Below are positions 6,344-12,930 of a DNA stretch of 19,273 bases, piece by piece. The first letter of the stretch is position 1, and every line of letters begins with the position of its first letter. Below the pieces are notes generated by a model, which had not been told where the DNA came from, did not search any database, and saw only the letters and a list, made by a program, of their open reading frames with translations. This DNA is from Ilumatobacteraceae bacterium (GTDB lineage Bacteria > Actinomycetota > Acidimicrobiia > Acidimicrobiales > Ilumatobacteraceae): positions 1-19,273 of the forward strand of contig JAIOXC010000013.1 of assembly GCA_021741795.1 (NCBI GenBank), given 5' to 3'. The translations under genes were made by a program, and so were the position numbers.

Positions 6344-6450
6344 TAGGTCACAGTTTCCAGCAGGGGTTTACCCCCCAACTGGAAGTCGCGCTCGTAAGAG
6401 CGCGCCGTTTGGACCGGTGCCGTCGGGGGGTTGGCACCGGTCCATTCGTG
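6344..6450 (+). ncRNA. Candidate structured leader RNA or small RNA
   Basis: Three consecutive hairpins can be drawn. The first is TTCCAG (6354-6359) with CTGGAA (6379-6384), enclosing GGGG-TTTA-CCCC (6363-6374). The second is CGCGCTC (6387-6393) with GAGCGCG (6398-6404), closed by a GTAA loop of the GNRA type. The third is GGACCGGTGCC (6411-6421) with GGCACCGGTCC (6433-6443), 11 perfect pairs. The loop of the third contains GGGGGGT (6425-6431), complementary to ACCCCCC (6370-6376), so a pseudoknot or alternative fold is possible. It lies in a 213-nt gap between proC and the SAM hydrolase gene. I do not recognise it as a known riboswitch. It may be a cis-regulatory leader or a free small RNA whose last hairpin ends transcription. 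Confidence 0.5.
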
Positions 6451-6502
6451 TATCTCGGGACGTTTTCAATCTCGACGTTTTGTTTTGCGTGAGTGTGTTG
6501 TG

Positions 6503-7372
6503 ATGAAGAAATTTTCACACGTTTCATTTCTCTCTGACTACGGAACGCAAGATGAATTTGTTGGTGTTGTCAAAGCAGTGATCGCCGACATCGCACCGCA
6601 TGTCAATGTGATTGATCTTGTACACGATGTAACTCCGTTTGATGTGCGCGCAGGTTCACTCGCACTTGCACGTTGCGTTCCATACGTTCCGACAGGTGTT
6701 GTATTGGCAGTTGTTGATCCAGGCGTAGGCGGATCACGACGAGCAATTGCAATCTCGGTTGGTGGTGGCAAGGGTGTGTTTATTGGCCCCGACAATGGTC
6801 TTTTGCCGGGAGCGGTTGCGCTTGCAGGCGGCCCAGATCAGGCCGTGGTGCTGAACAATCCCGCTTATCAATTGGCTTCGCCAGGCGACACATTTGCAGG
6901 TCGCGATATTTTTGCGCCTGCTGCAGCGCATCTTTGCAACGGCGTTGCGCTCACCGATTTGGGAGATGAGATTGACCCAAGTTTGTTGTTGCCAGGCGTC
7001 GTTCCTTTGCCACGTGAAGAGGGCGGGCAGATGTTGAGCGAAGTGACATGGGTGGATCGATTTGGAAACTGCCAATTAAATATTGGGCCTGAAGATATCG
7101 ATAAGTGGGGTTCACCGCTGCGAGTAATTATCGGTGCATCAGATCCAACCACTCAGATTGTGCGCTCAATGCCAGTTGTGCGCAACTTTGCAGACATCGG
7201 TGGTGGCATTGGTCTTGTTGTCGACTCATATGGAATGCTCGCGTTGTGTGTTGACCGCGGGTCGGCAGCAGCCGAACTGCAACTTGGGCCAACTGACCTG
7301 GTGGTGATTGCTCAAGATCCCAGCGCTGGTGCTGGAGTAGCAACGTCGGTGCGCTTAGGCACCAAAAAATGA
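6503..7372 (+). CDS. SAM hydroxide adenosyltransferase (SAM hydrolase, DUF62 family)
   Basis: The 289-residue protein belongs to the fluorinase/chlorinase/SAM hydrolase fold (former DUF62). Most members use an activated water or hydroxide to split S-adenosylmethionine into adenosine and methionine. Visible family motifs are SDYGTQDEFVGVVKAV (11-26), VVDPGVGGSRRAI (70-82), GPDNGLL (95-101), TFAGRDIFAPAAAHL (130-144, with His143) and VDRFGNCQLNI (184-194). The Asp/Arg/His set expected of hydrolases is therefore present. The length fits a hydrolase rather than the loop-extended halogenases, but this was judged by eye. I chose ATG 6503; the frame stays open upstream to 6431, but that extension runs back into the third hairpin and has no family similarity. 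No TANNNT hexamer sits close to the start, so unlike many neighbours it has a real 5' leader. Confidence 0.88.
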   Translation: MKKFSHVSFLSDYGTQDEFVGVVKAVIADIAPHVNVIDLVHDVTPFDVRAGSLALARCVPYVPTGVVLAVVDPGVGGSRRAIAISVGGGKGVFIGPDNGLLPGAVALAGGPDQAVVLNNPAYQLASPGDTFAGRDIFAPAAAHLCNGVALTDLGDEIDPSLLLPGVVPLPREEGGQMLSEVTWVDRFGNCQLNIGPEDIDKWGSPLRVIIGASDPTTQIVRSMPVVRNFADIGGGIGLVVDSYGMLALCVDRGSAAAELQLGPTDLVVIAQDPSAGAGVATSVRLGTKK

Positions 7373-7394
7373 GTTGCCGTTCTCTTGCTAGGCG

Positions 7395-7400
7395 TAACAT
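7395..7400 (+). promoter_or_regulatory. -10-like TAACAT before the 27-residue gene
   Basis: TAACAT is followed by exactly 6 nt and the ATG at 7407, the same arrangement as for the window's larger genes. Confidence 0.45.
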
Positions 7401-7406
7401 CGGATC

Positions 7407-7490
7407 ATGAGACCCGCCACAACACTAGTTATTGGTTTGTTGCTCGCAGTAATTTTGGGTGCAGGCGTTTTGTCGCTGATGATGCGCTAA
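7407..7490 (+). CDS. Putative 27-residue single-helix membrane protein
   Basis: The reading frame encodes MRPATTLVIGLLLAVILGAG followed by VLSLMMR and a TAA stop. It has a short basic N-terminus, one hydrophobic helix of about 19 residues and a terminal Arg, the layout of a small membrane protein. It starts 34 nt after the SAM hydrolase stop and is preceded by TAACAT-N6-ATG, the same start signal as the larger genes here, which supports real expression. Its last 62 nt overlap in antisense the 3' end of the membrane protein gene on the other strand. Function is unknown. It is too short for most gene finders, and a chance frame cannot be excluded without conservation data. Confidence 0.5.
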   Translation: MRPATTLVIGLLLAVILGAGVLSLMMR

Positions 7491-8262
7491 GCGTTGAGTT
7501 GCTTGCGACCAAGAATCCACTAAACAAAATTGAAACTCCGCAGAGCAACGTAATTGCAAACGCACGGTCTTGACCTAGTCGGCCTGCAAGTGTGCCACTT
7601 GCCGACAACACGATTGTGCCCACCGCAATCAGCACATTGCCTCCCGCGAGTCGCTTGGGAGACGTGACCGTGCGGGAAATACTTTTTGACGTCGCAGGGT
7701 TTTGTTTCTTGACTACACGCCAAGCCGACCACAGTGCGCCAACAATGATGAACATGGCGGGAACGCCAGAACCGACGGCTGCAAGAATGCGCGGCGCTGC
7801 GCCAAATATTTCTCGACCAGCAGGAAACTCAGTGGAAACAACTTGTGATTTTGTTGGTGCAATCAATACCACGCCAGTTGCAAAACCCGACAGCCACACA
7901 AGCCAAGCGCGACAGATATTTCCCGCGCGAAGGCCAATCAGCAAGTAGATGGTTCCGAGTGCAAGCCAAGCCACGTTGAGTACGGCGCCGGCTAAGAAGA
8001 AAATTCGAAACGCCATCAAGTTCCAGCCAGAGCTTTCGGCCCACCACAGTGCACCTGATCCAACAGCGAAGAGCGCCATCGCAATTGTCCACGCCAATTC
8101 GTGTGGCTGGCGCCGGCGCAACCAGCGGTCAAACGTGCTCAGAGTAAATGCGCAGGCGATGAGTGTCGCAGCACCTGCCAATGCCGAATTCAACTCGTTG
8201 CGCGCCGATTGGGCAACCATGATTTCAGTAATGCTGTAGGTCATGCTGAAGGCAAAACTCAT
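7429..8262 (-). CDS. Hypothetical multi-helix membrane protein
   Basis: I do not recognise a named family. The 277-residue protein has about seven hydrophobic segments: near residues 28-45, 55-72, 83-108, 118-135, 160-182, 207-225 and 233-252. A basic loop RWLRRRQPHE follows helix 1, and a long loop carries TKSQVVSTEFPAGREIFGAAP between helices 4 and 5. The C-terminus is basic (SSATKRLHPKLLRATNQ) and probably cytoplasmic. The ATG at 8262 is preceded by TAGCCT and 6 nt, so it is chosen over the later ATGs. The gene is divergent from rex across 128 nt and convergent with the SAM hydrolase gene. Location beside rex might hint at a respiratory or redox role, but that is only position. Confidence 0.75.
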   Translation of the reverse strand: MSFAFSMTYSITEIMVAQSARNELNSALAGAATLIACAFTLSTFDRWLRRRQPHELAWTIAMALFAVGSGALWWAESSGWNLMAFRIFFLAGAVLNVAWLALGTIYLLIGLRAGNICRAWLVWLSGFATGVVLIAPTKSQVVSTEFPAGREIFGAAPRILAAVGSGVPAMFIIVGALWSAWRVVKKQNPATSKSISRTVTSPKRLAGGNVLIAVGTIVLSASGTLAGRLGQDRAFAITLLCGVSILFSGFLVASNSTLSASSATKRLHPKLLRATNQ

Positions 8263-8268
8263 TGGCGC

Positions 8269-8274
8269 AGGCTA
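8269..8274 (-). promoter_or_regulatory. -10-like TAGCCT before the membrane protein gene
   Basis: On the minus strand TAGCCT is followed by 6 nt (GCGCCA) and the ATG at 8262, identical in hexamer to the proC and hemB signals. Confidence 0.5.
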
Positions 8275-8353
8275 GTTGGGCAAATTGGTCTTTTGATTGC
8301 CTGCAAAGTGACGGATGTCTTGCCTGCATAAGGCCTTCGGCCTGGGCACGGAC

Positions 8354-8373
8354 TTCGTGAATTCATGCACGAA
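8354..8373. promoter_or_regulatory. Putative Rex operator upstream of rex
   Basis: A 6-bp inverted repeat TTCGTG-N8-CACGAA contains GTGAATTCATGCAC (8357-8370). The Streptomyces Rex operator core is GTGAA-N4-TTCAC; this site matches the first half fully and the second half with one mismatch (TGCAC). It lies 5-24 nt upstream of the predicted -10 (8378-8383), overlapping the -35 region, where binding would block transcription. Rex of Streptomyces coelicolor is known to repress its own rex-hemACD operon, which has the same gene order as here. Confidence 0.55.
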
Positions 8374-8377
8374 CGCC

Positions 8378-8383
8378 TACCCT
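8378..8383 (+). promoter_or_regulatory. -10-like TACCCT before rex
   Basis: TACCCT is followed by 7 nt and the GTG at 8391. The putative Rex operator covers the matching -35 region. Confidence 0.5.
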
Positions 8384-8390
8384 CTAGAGA

Positions 8391-9071
8391 GTGACAGATC
8401 TTGTGAAACCCCCATCACGGCCTGAGGCACTTCGTCGACGAATTCCAGACGCGGCAGTCACGCGATTGCCGGTGTACTTGCAGATTCTGAACAAATCAAT
8501 AACAGACGGTGTCTTGCAGTTGTCGAGCGATCAACTTGCAGGACTAGCCGGGCTCAATGCAGCCAAAGTGCGCAAAGACTTGTCGTACTTGGGAAGTTAT
8601 GGAACACGTGGAGTTGGGTACGACGTTGCATATCTCGTCTACCAAATCAAACGCGAACTGGGATTGTTGAGCGATTGGAAAGTCGTGGTCGTTGGTGCGG
8701 GCAACTTGGGTAACGCATTAACAAATTACGCAGGCTTTTCTTCGCGTGGGTTTGAGGTTTCGGCAGTTGTCGATATTGATTCGGCGAAGGTCGGCAAAAA
8801 AGTTGGTGGAGTAGTGGTACGACATGTTGATGAACTGTTGTCAATTGTCAATAACGACAAAGTCAGCATTGGAGTGATCGCAACGCCACCCGCATCGGCG
8901 CAACGTGCAGCAGAACTGCTTGTTGCTGCAGGTATCAAATCGATTCTTAACTTTGCTGCAACAGTGCTGACGGTGCCGAGCGAGGTGTCGGTTCGTAGCG
9001 TTGACTTGGGCATGGAACTACAGATTCTTGGTTATTACGAACAACTCAACAGGCCTGTGGCATGTCAATAG
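8391..9071 (+). CDS. rex: Redox-sensing transcriptional repressor Rex
   Basis: The 226-residue protein has the Rex layout. An N-terminal winged helix (IPDAAVTRLPVYLQIL, then SSDQLAGLAGLNAAKVRKDLSYLGSYGTRGVGYDV, residues about 18-79) is followed by an NAD(H)-binding Rossmann domain starting KVVVVGAGNLGNAL (97-110) and a C-terminal swapped helix (LGMELQILGYYEQLNR). Rex binds DNA when NADH is low and releases it when NADH rises, derepressing respiratory and haem genes. The KVRKDLSY helix is the family's recognition helix. It heads rex-hemA-hemC-hemD with overlapping genes, as in Streptomyces, and an operator-like palindrome lies in front of it. The start is GTG 8391, supported by TACCCT-N7-GTG. 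Confidence 0.95.
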   Translation: MTDLVKPPSRPEALRRRIPDAAVTRLPVYLQILNKSITDGVLQLSSDQLAGLAGLNAAKVRKDLSYLGSYGTRGVGYDVAYLVYQIKRELGLLSDWKVVVVGAGNLGNALTNYAGFSSRGFEVSAVVDIDSAKVGKKVGGVVVRHVDELLSIVNNDKVSIGVIATPPASAQRAAELLVAAGIKSILNFAATVLTVPSEVSVRSVDLGMELQILGYYEQLNRPVACQ

Positions 9072-10324
9072 TTGTTCTTGGGGTTAATCATCGCTCGGCG
9101 CCACTCGATGTAATTGAACGTGTTGCGGTGGCAGAAGAGTCACTCACAAAAGCGTTGCACAGTTTGGCGTCGCGCGACAACGTGCGCGAAACAGTGTTGC
9201 TTTCCACGTGCAATCGCACCGAAGTGTATGTAGTCGCTGAGAAGTTTCATGGTGCGTATGCCGATGTGCGAGATTACTTTTGTGAACTTTCAGGGTTGAC
9301 ACCTGACGAATTGCATCCGCATTTTTATAGTCAGCACGACGAGGCTGCTGTATCGCACCTGTTTGAAGTGGCTTCTGGTCTTGATTCTGCAGTGATTGGC
9401 GAAACCGAAATACTTGGTCAAGTGCGCGACGCATGGGACTTGGCACGAATCGAGCAGACTTCTCGCACAACACTCAATATGTTGTTTCGCCAAGCGCTCG
9501 AAGTGGGTAAGCGCGCGCGAAACGAAACCGGAATCAGCAAATCCACAACATCGATTTCTCATGCTGCAGTTGAGATGGCAAAAGAATTGTTGGGCACAAT
9601 GCAGGGCCGAAGTGTTCTCGTTGTTGGTGCTGGTGACATGGGTGCTGGCATTGCACGTGCGCTTTCAAGTGCAGGTGCTGCGTCGGTCACGGTAATGAAT
9701 CGCAATACAGAGCGCGCCGAACAACTTGCTGCAACTGTTGGCGCGGTTGTGAGCCCGATTTCGGAATTGGCAAGTGCGCTTGGTGGTGCCGATGTGGTGC
9801 TGACATGCACAGGTGCAACCGAGCCAATTATCACTGCAGAATTGGTGCGTTCAGTTCGTGGCGAGACCCCAAATTCTCCCTTACTTATCGTTGATATTGC
9901 AATGCCACGCGATGTTGAACACTCGGTGGGCGACATTGCAAACGTAACGTTGCGCGATTTGTACGACTTGCGTGACTGGGCACAAGTTGGCATCAACGCG
10001 CGTAACAATGAAGCCGACGCAGTGCGCACGATCATTGTTGAGGAAGTAGAACGCTTTACCCAAGAGTCAATTGCGCGACAGGCCGCGCCACTTGTTGCCG
10101 AGTTGCACGAGCGTGCCGAAAATATTCGACGCGCTGAGATGGAAAGATTTGCTGCACGCATGTCTGGACTTACGCCAGAACAGCGCGAACTTGTTGAAAC
10201 GATGAGCAAGTCGGTTGTCGCCAAATTGCTGCACACCCCATCTATCCAACTCAAAAACAGTGCTGGTACCCCACAAGGCGAGCGCATCGCTGCAGCACTA
10301 CGCGACCTCTTCGACATCGAATGA
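9062..10324 (+). CDS. hemA: Glutamyl-tRNA reductase
   Basis: The 420-residue enzyme reduces glutamyl-tRNA(Glu) with NADPH to glutamate-1-semialdehyde, the first committed step of the C5 route to tetrapyrroles. The N-terminal catalytic domain starts VVLGVNHRSAPLDVIERVAV and has the nucleophile Cys50 in LLSTCNRTEVY, followed by GLDSAVIGETEILGQVRDAW, a strongly conserved substrate-binding segment. The NADPH domain has SVLVVGAGDMGAGIARAL near 194-211 and VMNRNTERAEQLA. A long helical C-terminal dimerisation domain completes the normal length. It overlaps the end of rex by 10 nt, so the two are cotranscribed. The next gene, hemC, overlaps by ATGA. Confidence 0.97.
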   Translation: MSIVVLGVNHRSAPLDVIERVAVAEESLTKALHSLASRDNVRETVLLSTCNRTEVYVVAEKFHGAYADVRDYFCELSGLTPDELHPHFYSQHDEAAVSHLFEVASGLDSAVIGETEILGQVRDAWDLARIEQTSRTTLNMLFRQALEVGKRARNETGISKSTTSISHAAVEMAKELLGTMQGRSVLVVGAGDMGAGIARALSSAGAASVTVMNRNTERAEQLAATVGAVVSPISELASALGGADVVLTCTGATEPIITAELVRSVRGETPNSPLLIVDIAMPRDVEHSVGDIANVTLRDLYDLRDWAQVGINARNNEADAVRTIIVEEVERFTQESIARQAAPLVAELHERAENIRRAEMERFAARMSGLTPEQRELVETMSKSVVAKLLHTPSIQLKNSAGTPQGERIAAALRDLFDIE

Positions 10325-11190
10325 TTCGTCTTGCAACTCGCTCGAGTGCTCAAGCCCGCACTCAAGCACAAGTAGTTGCCAACGCAATATCCACAGCAAC
10401 TGGTGAGCAAACCGAACTTGTTTTTGTTGAAACCCTTGGAGATATCAAGCGGGATGTGCCGCTACACCAGATAGGTGGTCAGGGCGTTTTCGTGAAAGAA
10501 GTGCAACAAGCAGTTCTTGATGGTCACGCAGATTTGGCAGTGCACTCTGCAAAAGATTTGCCTTCTTTGCAAACAGAAGGCCTAGTTGTTGGTGCGTGGT
10601 GCACACGACGTGATGCGCGCGATGCATTGGTCGGCGACACACTTTCTGGTTTGAAACAAGGTGCGACGGTGGCGACTGGTTCGGTGCGGCGTCGTGCGCA
10701 GTTGCTGACCGTGCGACCCGACCTCACATTTGTTGATTTGCGGGGCAACATCAATACTCGGTTAGGCAAGGTGCCTGATGGTGGAGCAATTGTCATGGCG
10801 GTCGCAGCACTTGAGGTTCTTGATCTCACCGATCAGATTGCACAAATTCTTGACCCGAGTGTTGTTGTGCCAATGATCGGTCAGGGTTGTGTGGCGGTGG
10901 AATGTCGAGTGGGAGATGCTGAAACGCAAACTGCACTTCAGTCGGTCGACCATGCTGCAACTCGTCGCGCAGTTGAAATGGAGCGCGCATTTTTGGCCGA
11001 GTTGGGTGCTGGCTGCAATATGCCAATCGGTGCACATTTGGATGCACAAGATGTTTTTACAGCATTTATGGCCACGGGCGACACCGTAAGCGACCGCCAT
11101 GTCACACTCGCACAGTCAGTCGCTGGCATTGACGACAGATTGCAATTGGCACGCGATATCGCAACGCAGTGCCGAAGCAAACTGCAATGA
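10321..11190 (+). CDS. hemC: Porphobilinogen deaminase (hydroxymethylbilane synthase)
   Basis: The 289-residue enzyme links four porphobilinogen units into hydroxymethylbilane. Family motifs are RLATRSSAQARTQA (3-16), GGQGVFVKEVQQAV (52-65), LAVHSAKDLPS with catalytic Asp79, GSVRRRAQLL (120-129), DLRGNINTRLGK (139-150) and GQGCVAVECR (187-196). Cys232 in LGAGCNMPIGAHL is the attachment point of the dipyrromethane cofactor. The start ATG overlaps the hemA stop (ATGA). The 3' end overlaps the hemD start in the same way, so hemA, hemC and hemD are coupled. Confidence 0.97.
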   Translation: MIRLATRSSAQARTQAQVVANAISTATGEQTELVFVETLGDIKRDVPLHQIGGQGVFVKEVQQAVLDGHADLAVHSAKDLPSLQTEGLVVGAWCTRRDARDALVGDTLSGLKQGATVATGSVRRRAQLLTVRPDLTFVDLRGNINTRLGKVPDGGAIVMAVAALEVLDLTDQIAQILDPSVVVPMIGQGCVAVECRVGDAETQTALQSVDHAATRRAVEMERAFLAELGAGCNMPIGAHLDAQDVFTAFMATGDTVSDRHVTLAQSVAGIDDRLQLARDIATQCRSKLQ

Positions 11191-11936
11191 CAAATTTGGC
11201 CGGTAAGTCAATTGTTCTGACACGACCTGTCGAGCAGTCGAATGAACTTGCAGAGTTGTTGGTTGAAGTCGGTGTCAACGTGTTGTTGGTGCCACTGATC
11301 AAAATTGTTGGCCCAAGTGATGGCGGGCGCAAATTGAAAGCTGCTCTTGATCGTGCCGACGACTACGACTGGATTGTCGTTACGTCGGCGAACGGCGCAC
11401 AAAGTATTGCGGCATTTCTGCAAACATTGTTGGCAAGCGATGCACGACGGCCAAAAATTGCAGCAGTGGGTGCGGCCACCGAACAAGCACTGGGCTGTGC
11501 AGCAGACTTCATGCCAAGCACTGCAAATGCACAAACACTCGTGCGCGAGTTTCCCTTTGGTGAAGGGCGAGTATTGCTTGCGCAAGTTGAAAATTTGGGT
11601 GGCGCAGTCGATTCATCGGTTGCTCGCGGACTTGCTGAGCGCGGGTGGTTGGTGGACGAGGCTGCTGCGTATCAAACGGTGGCAGCAACACCGAATGAAG
11701 AAGAAGTTGCGCAGGCATCGCAGGCCGATGCTGTCGTTTTTTATTCTGGATCGGCAGTGCGATCGTGGCGAGCGGGTGTTGGGATCAAGACGCCACCTGT
11801 GGTGATCGCAATCGGAGAATCAACTGCGAGGGTCGCGCGCAATCTCAACATTCAGGTGTCGAGTGTTGCAGCACAAACAACGCCCAGTGCTGTAGTGGCT
11901 GCACTCGTTGGGGTTTTCGAACAGCAGCGCCCGTAG
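11187..11936 (+). CDS. hemD: Uroporphyrinogen-III synthase
   Basis: The 249-residue protein is a HemD4-type domain enzyme that cyclises hydroxymethylbilane with inversion of ring D to give uroporphyrinogen III. HemD is poorly conserved; the recognisable features are the start GKSIVLTRPVEQSNELAELL, DWIVVTSANGAQSIAAFL, KIAAVGAATEQAL, VLLAQVENLGGAVDSSVARGLAERGWLVDEAAAYQTV and AVVFYSGSAVRSW, then VVIAIGESTARVARNL. These match the two-lobed family fold in order, and context between hemC and hemB makes the call firm. Streptomyces HemD is often fused to a methyltransferase, but this one is stand-alone. I take ATG 11187, overlapping the hemC stop by ATGA, rather than the in-frame GTG at 11169. Its TAG stop forms the first half of the predicted hemB -10 element. 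Confidence 0.93.
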   Translation: MTNLAGKSIVLTRPVEQSNELAELLVEVGVNVLLVPLIKIVGPSDGGRKLKAALDRADDYDWIVVTSANGAQSIAAFLQTLLASDARRPKIAAVGAATEQALGCAADFMPSTANAQTLVREFPFGEGRVLLAQVENLGGAVDSSVARGLAERGWLVDEAAAYQTVAATPNEEEVAQASQADAVVFYSGSAVRSWRAGVGIKTPPVVIAIGESTARVARNLNIQVSSVAAQTTPSAVVAALVGVFEQQRP

Positions 11937-11939
11937 CCT
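11934..11939 (+). promoter_or_regulatory. -10-like TAGCCT before hemB, made from the hemD stop codon
   Basis: TAGCCT begins with the hemD stop codon TAG and is followed by 7 nt and the ATG at 11947. Both the hexamer and the spacing are identical to the proC signal. hemB may therefore be transcribed independently of the Rex-controlled genes. Confidence 0.5.
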
Positions 11940-11946
11940 TACGGGT

Positions 11947-12927
11947 ATGGCGTTTCCGCAATCTCGCCCACGTCGCCTGCGACAGAGTCCCGCCATGCGC
12001 GAACTCGTTGCAGAAGTTCGATTGGGTGTCAAAGATCTTGTCGCACCACTGTTTGTGCGCGAGGGCATCTCGTCTGCTCAACCAATCACGTCGCTTCCTG
12101 GCGTTGTGCAACACACGCTCGATTCATTGCGCAGCGAAGTAGTGCAACTTGCAGAACTTGGTGTTCCTGCTGTCATTTTGTTTGGTATTCCTTCAGTGAA
12201 AGATGAAGTTGGGTCTGGCGCATTTGATCCAGCAGGCATCGTGCAAGTGGCGTTACGCGAATTGCAAAAAGAAGTTGGCAACGACATGGTGTTGATGGCC
12301 GATTTATGTGTTGACGAATACACATCGCATGGTCACTGCGGAGTGCTCAACAAGCATGGCGACGTAGACAACGATGCAACGCTGGATATTTATTGTCGCG
12401 CAGCACTTGCGCAGGCAACCGCTGGCGCACACGTGGTGGCACCAAGCGGAATGATGGACGGCCAAGTTGGTGCGATTCGCGCAGCACTTGACGGAGCAGG
12501 TTTTTCTGATGTTGTGATCATGGCGTATTCGGCAAAGTACGCATCTGGTTTGTATGGCCCGTTTCGCGATGCGGTTGATGTGCAGATTCAGGGTGGAGGT
12601 AATCGCAAGGGGTATCAACAAGATTGGCGCAACGCGCGCGAAGCACTACGCGAAGTTCACGCCGACATCGAACAAGGTGCCGACATCGTGATGGTCAAAC
12701 CTGCGTTGAGTTATCTCGATGTGATCTCGGCAGTGCGTGCGCAAGTAGATGTGCCAGTAGCGGCGTATCACGTGAGTGGTGAATACGCGATGATCAAAGC
12801 CGCCGCCGCCAACGGTTGGATCGATCACGACAGCGTTGCCCTCGAGCAACTCACCGCTGTCAAGCGCGCAGGAGCCGACATTATCCTCACGTACTTTGCG
12901 CGCTGGTTCGCAGAAAATAATCGCTAA
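11947..12927 (+). CDS. hemB: Delta-aminolevulinic acid dehydratase (porphobilinogen synthase)
   Basis: The 326-residue enzyme condenses two 5-aminolevulinate molecules to porphobilinogen. It has the two Schiff-base lysines, Lys197 in MAYSAKYASGLYGPFRDA and Lys251 in MVKPALSYLD. The metal loop reads DLCVDEYTSHGHCG with Cys121, Asp123 and Cys131, a mixed ligand set between the three-Cys zinc type and the Cys-free magnesium type; I recall similar loops in other actinobacteria. The ATG at 11947 gives the family's usual N-terminus (PQSRPRRLRQSPAMRELVAEVRL) and lies 7 nt after TAGCCT. Only 3 nt separate it from hemL, so those two form a unit. Confidence 0.96.
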   Translation: MAFPQSRPRRLRQSPAMRELVAEVRLGVKDLVAPLFVREGISSAQPITSLPGVVQHTLDSLRSEVVQLAELGVPAVILFGIPSVKDEVGSGAFDPAGIVQVALRELQKEVGNDMVLMADLCVDEYTSHGHCGVLNKHGDVDNDATLDIYCRAALAQATAGAHVVAPSGMMDGQVGAIRAALDGAGFSDVVIMAYSAKYASGLYGPFRDAVDVQIQGGGNRKGYQQDWRNAREALREVHADIEQGADIVMVKPALSYLDVISAVRAQVDVPVAAYHVSGEYAMIKAAAANGWIDHDSVALEQLTAVKRAGADIILTYFARWFAENNR

Positions 12928-12930
12928 CGC

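Noticed and set aside
6411..6443. Classical intrinsic terminator
   Set aside because: The 11-bp stem is strong, but no run of T follows (ATTCGTG), so termination is possible but cannot be called from sequence.
6344..6450. Identification of the hairpin region as actinobacterial 6C RNA
   Set aside because: 6C RNA has two loops each with at least six C. Here one strand has one C6 run and one G6 run, so the pattern does not fit in either orientation.
6431..6502. N-terminal extension of the SAM hydrolase frame to 6431
   Set aside because: It would start inside the third hairpin loop and encode residues unlike any family member; ATG 6503 begins the conserved region.
8331..8343. Small hairpin AGGCC-TTC-GGCCT between the divergent genes
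   Set aside because: Short stem with a three-base loop and no T-run; not enough to assign a function.
9559..10410. 283-codon minus-strand reading frame opposite hemA and hemC
   Set aside because: Ser/Arg/Ala-rich translation with no motif; the plus-strand genes are unambiguous.
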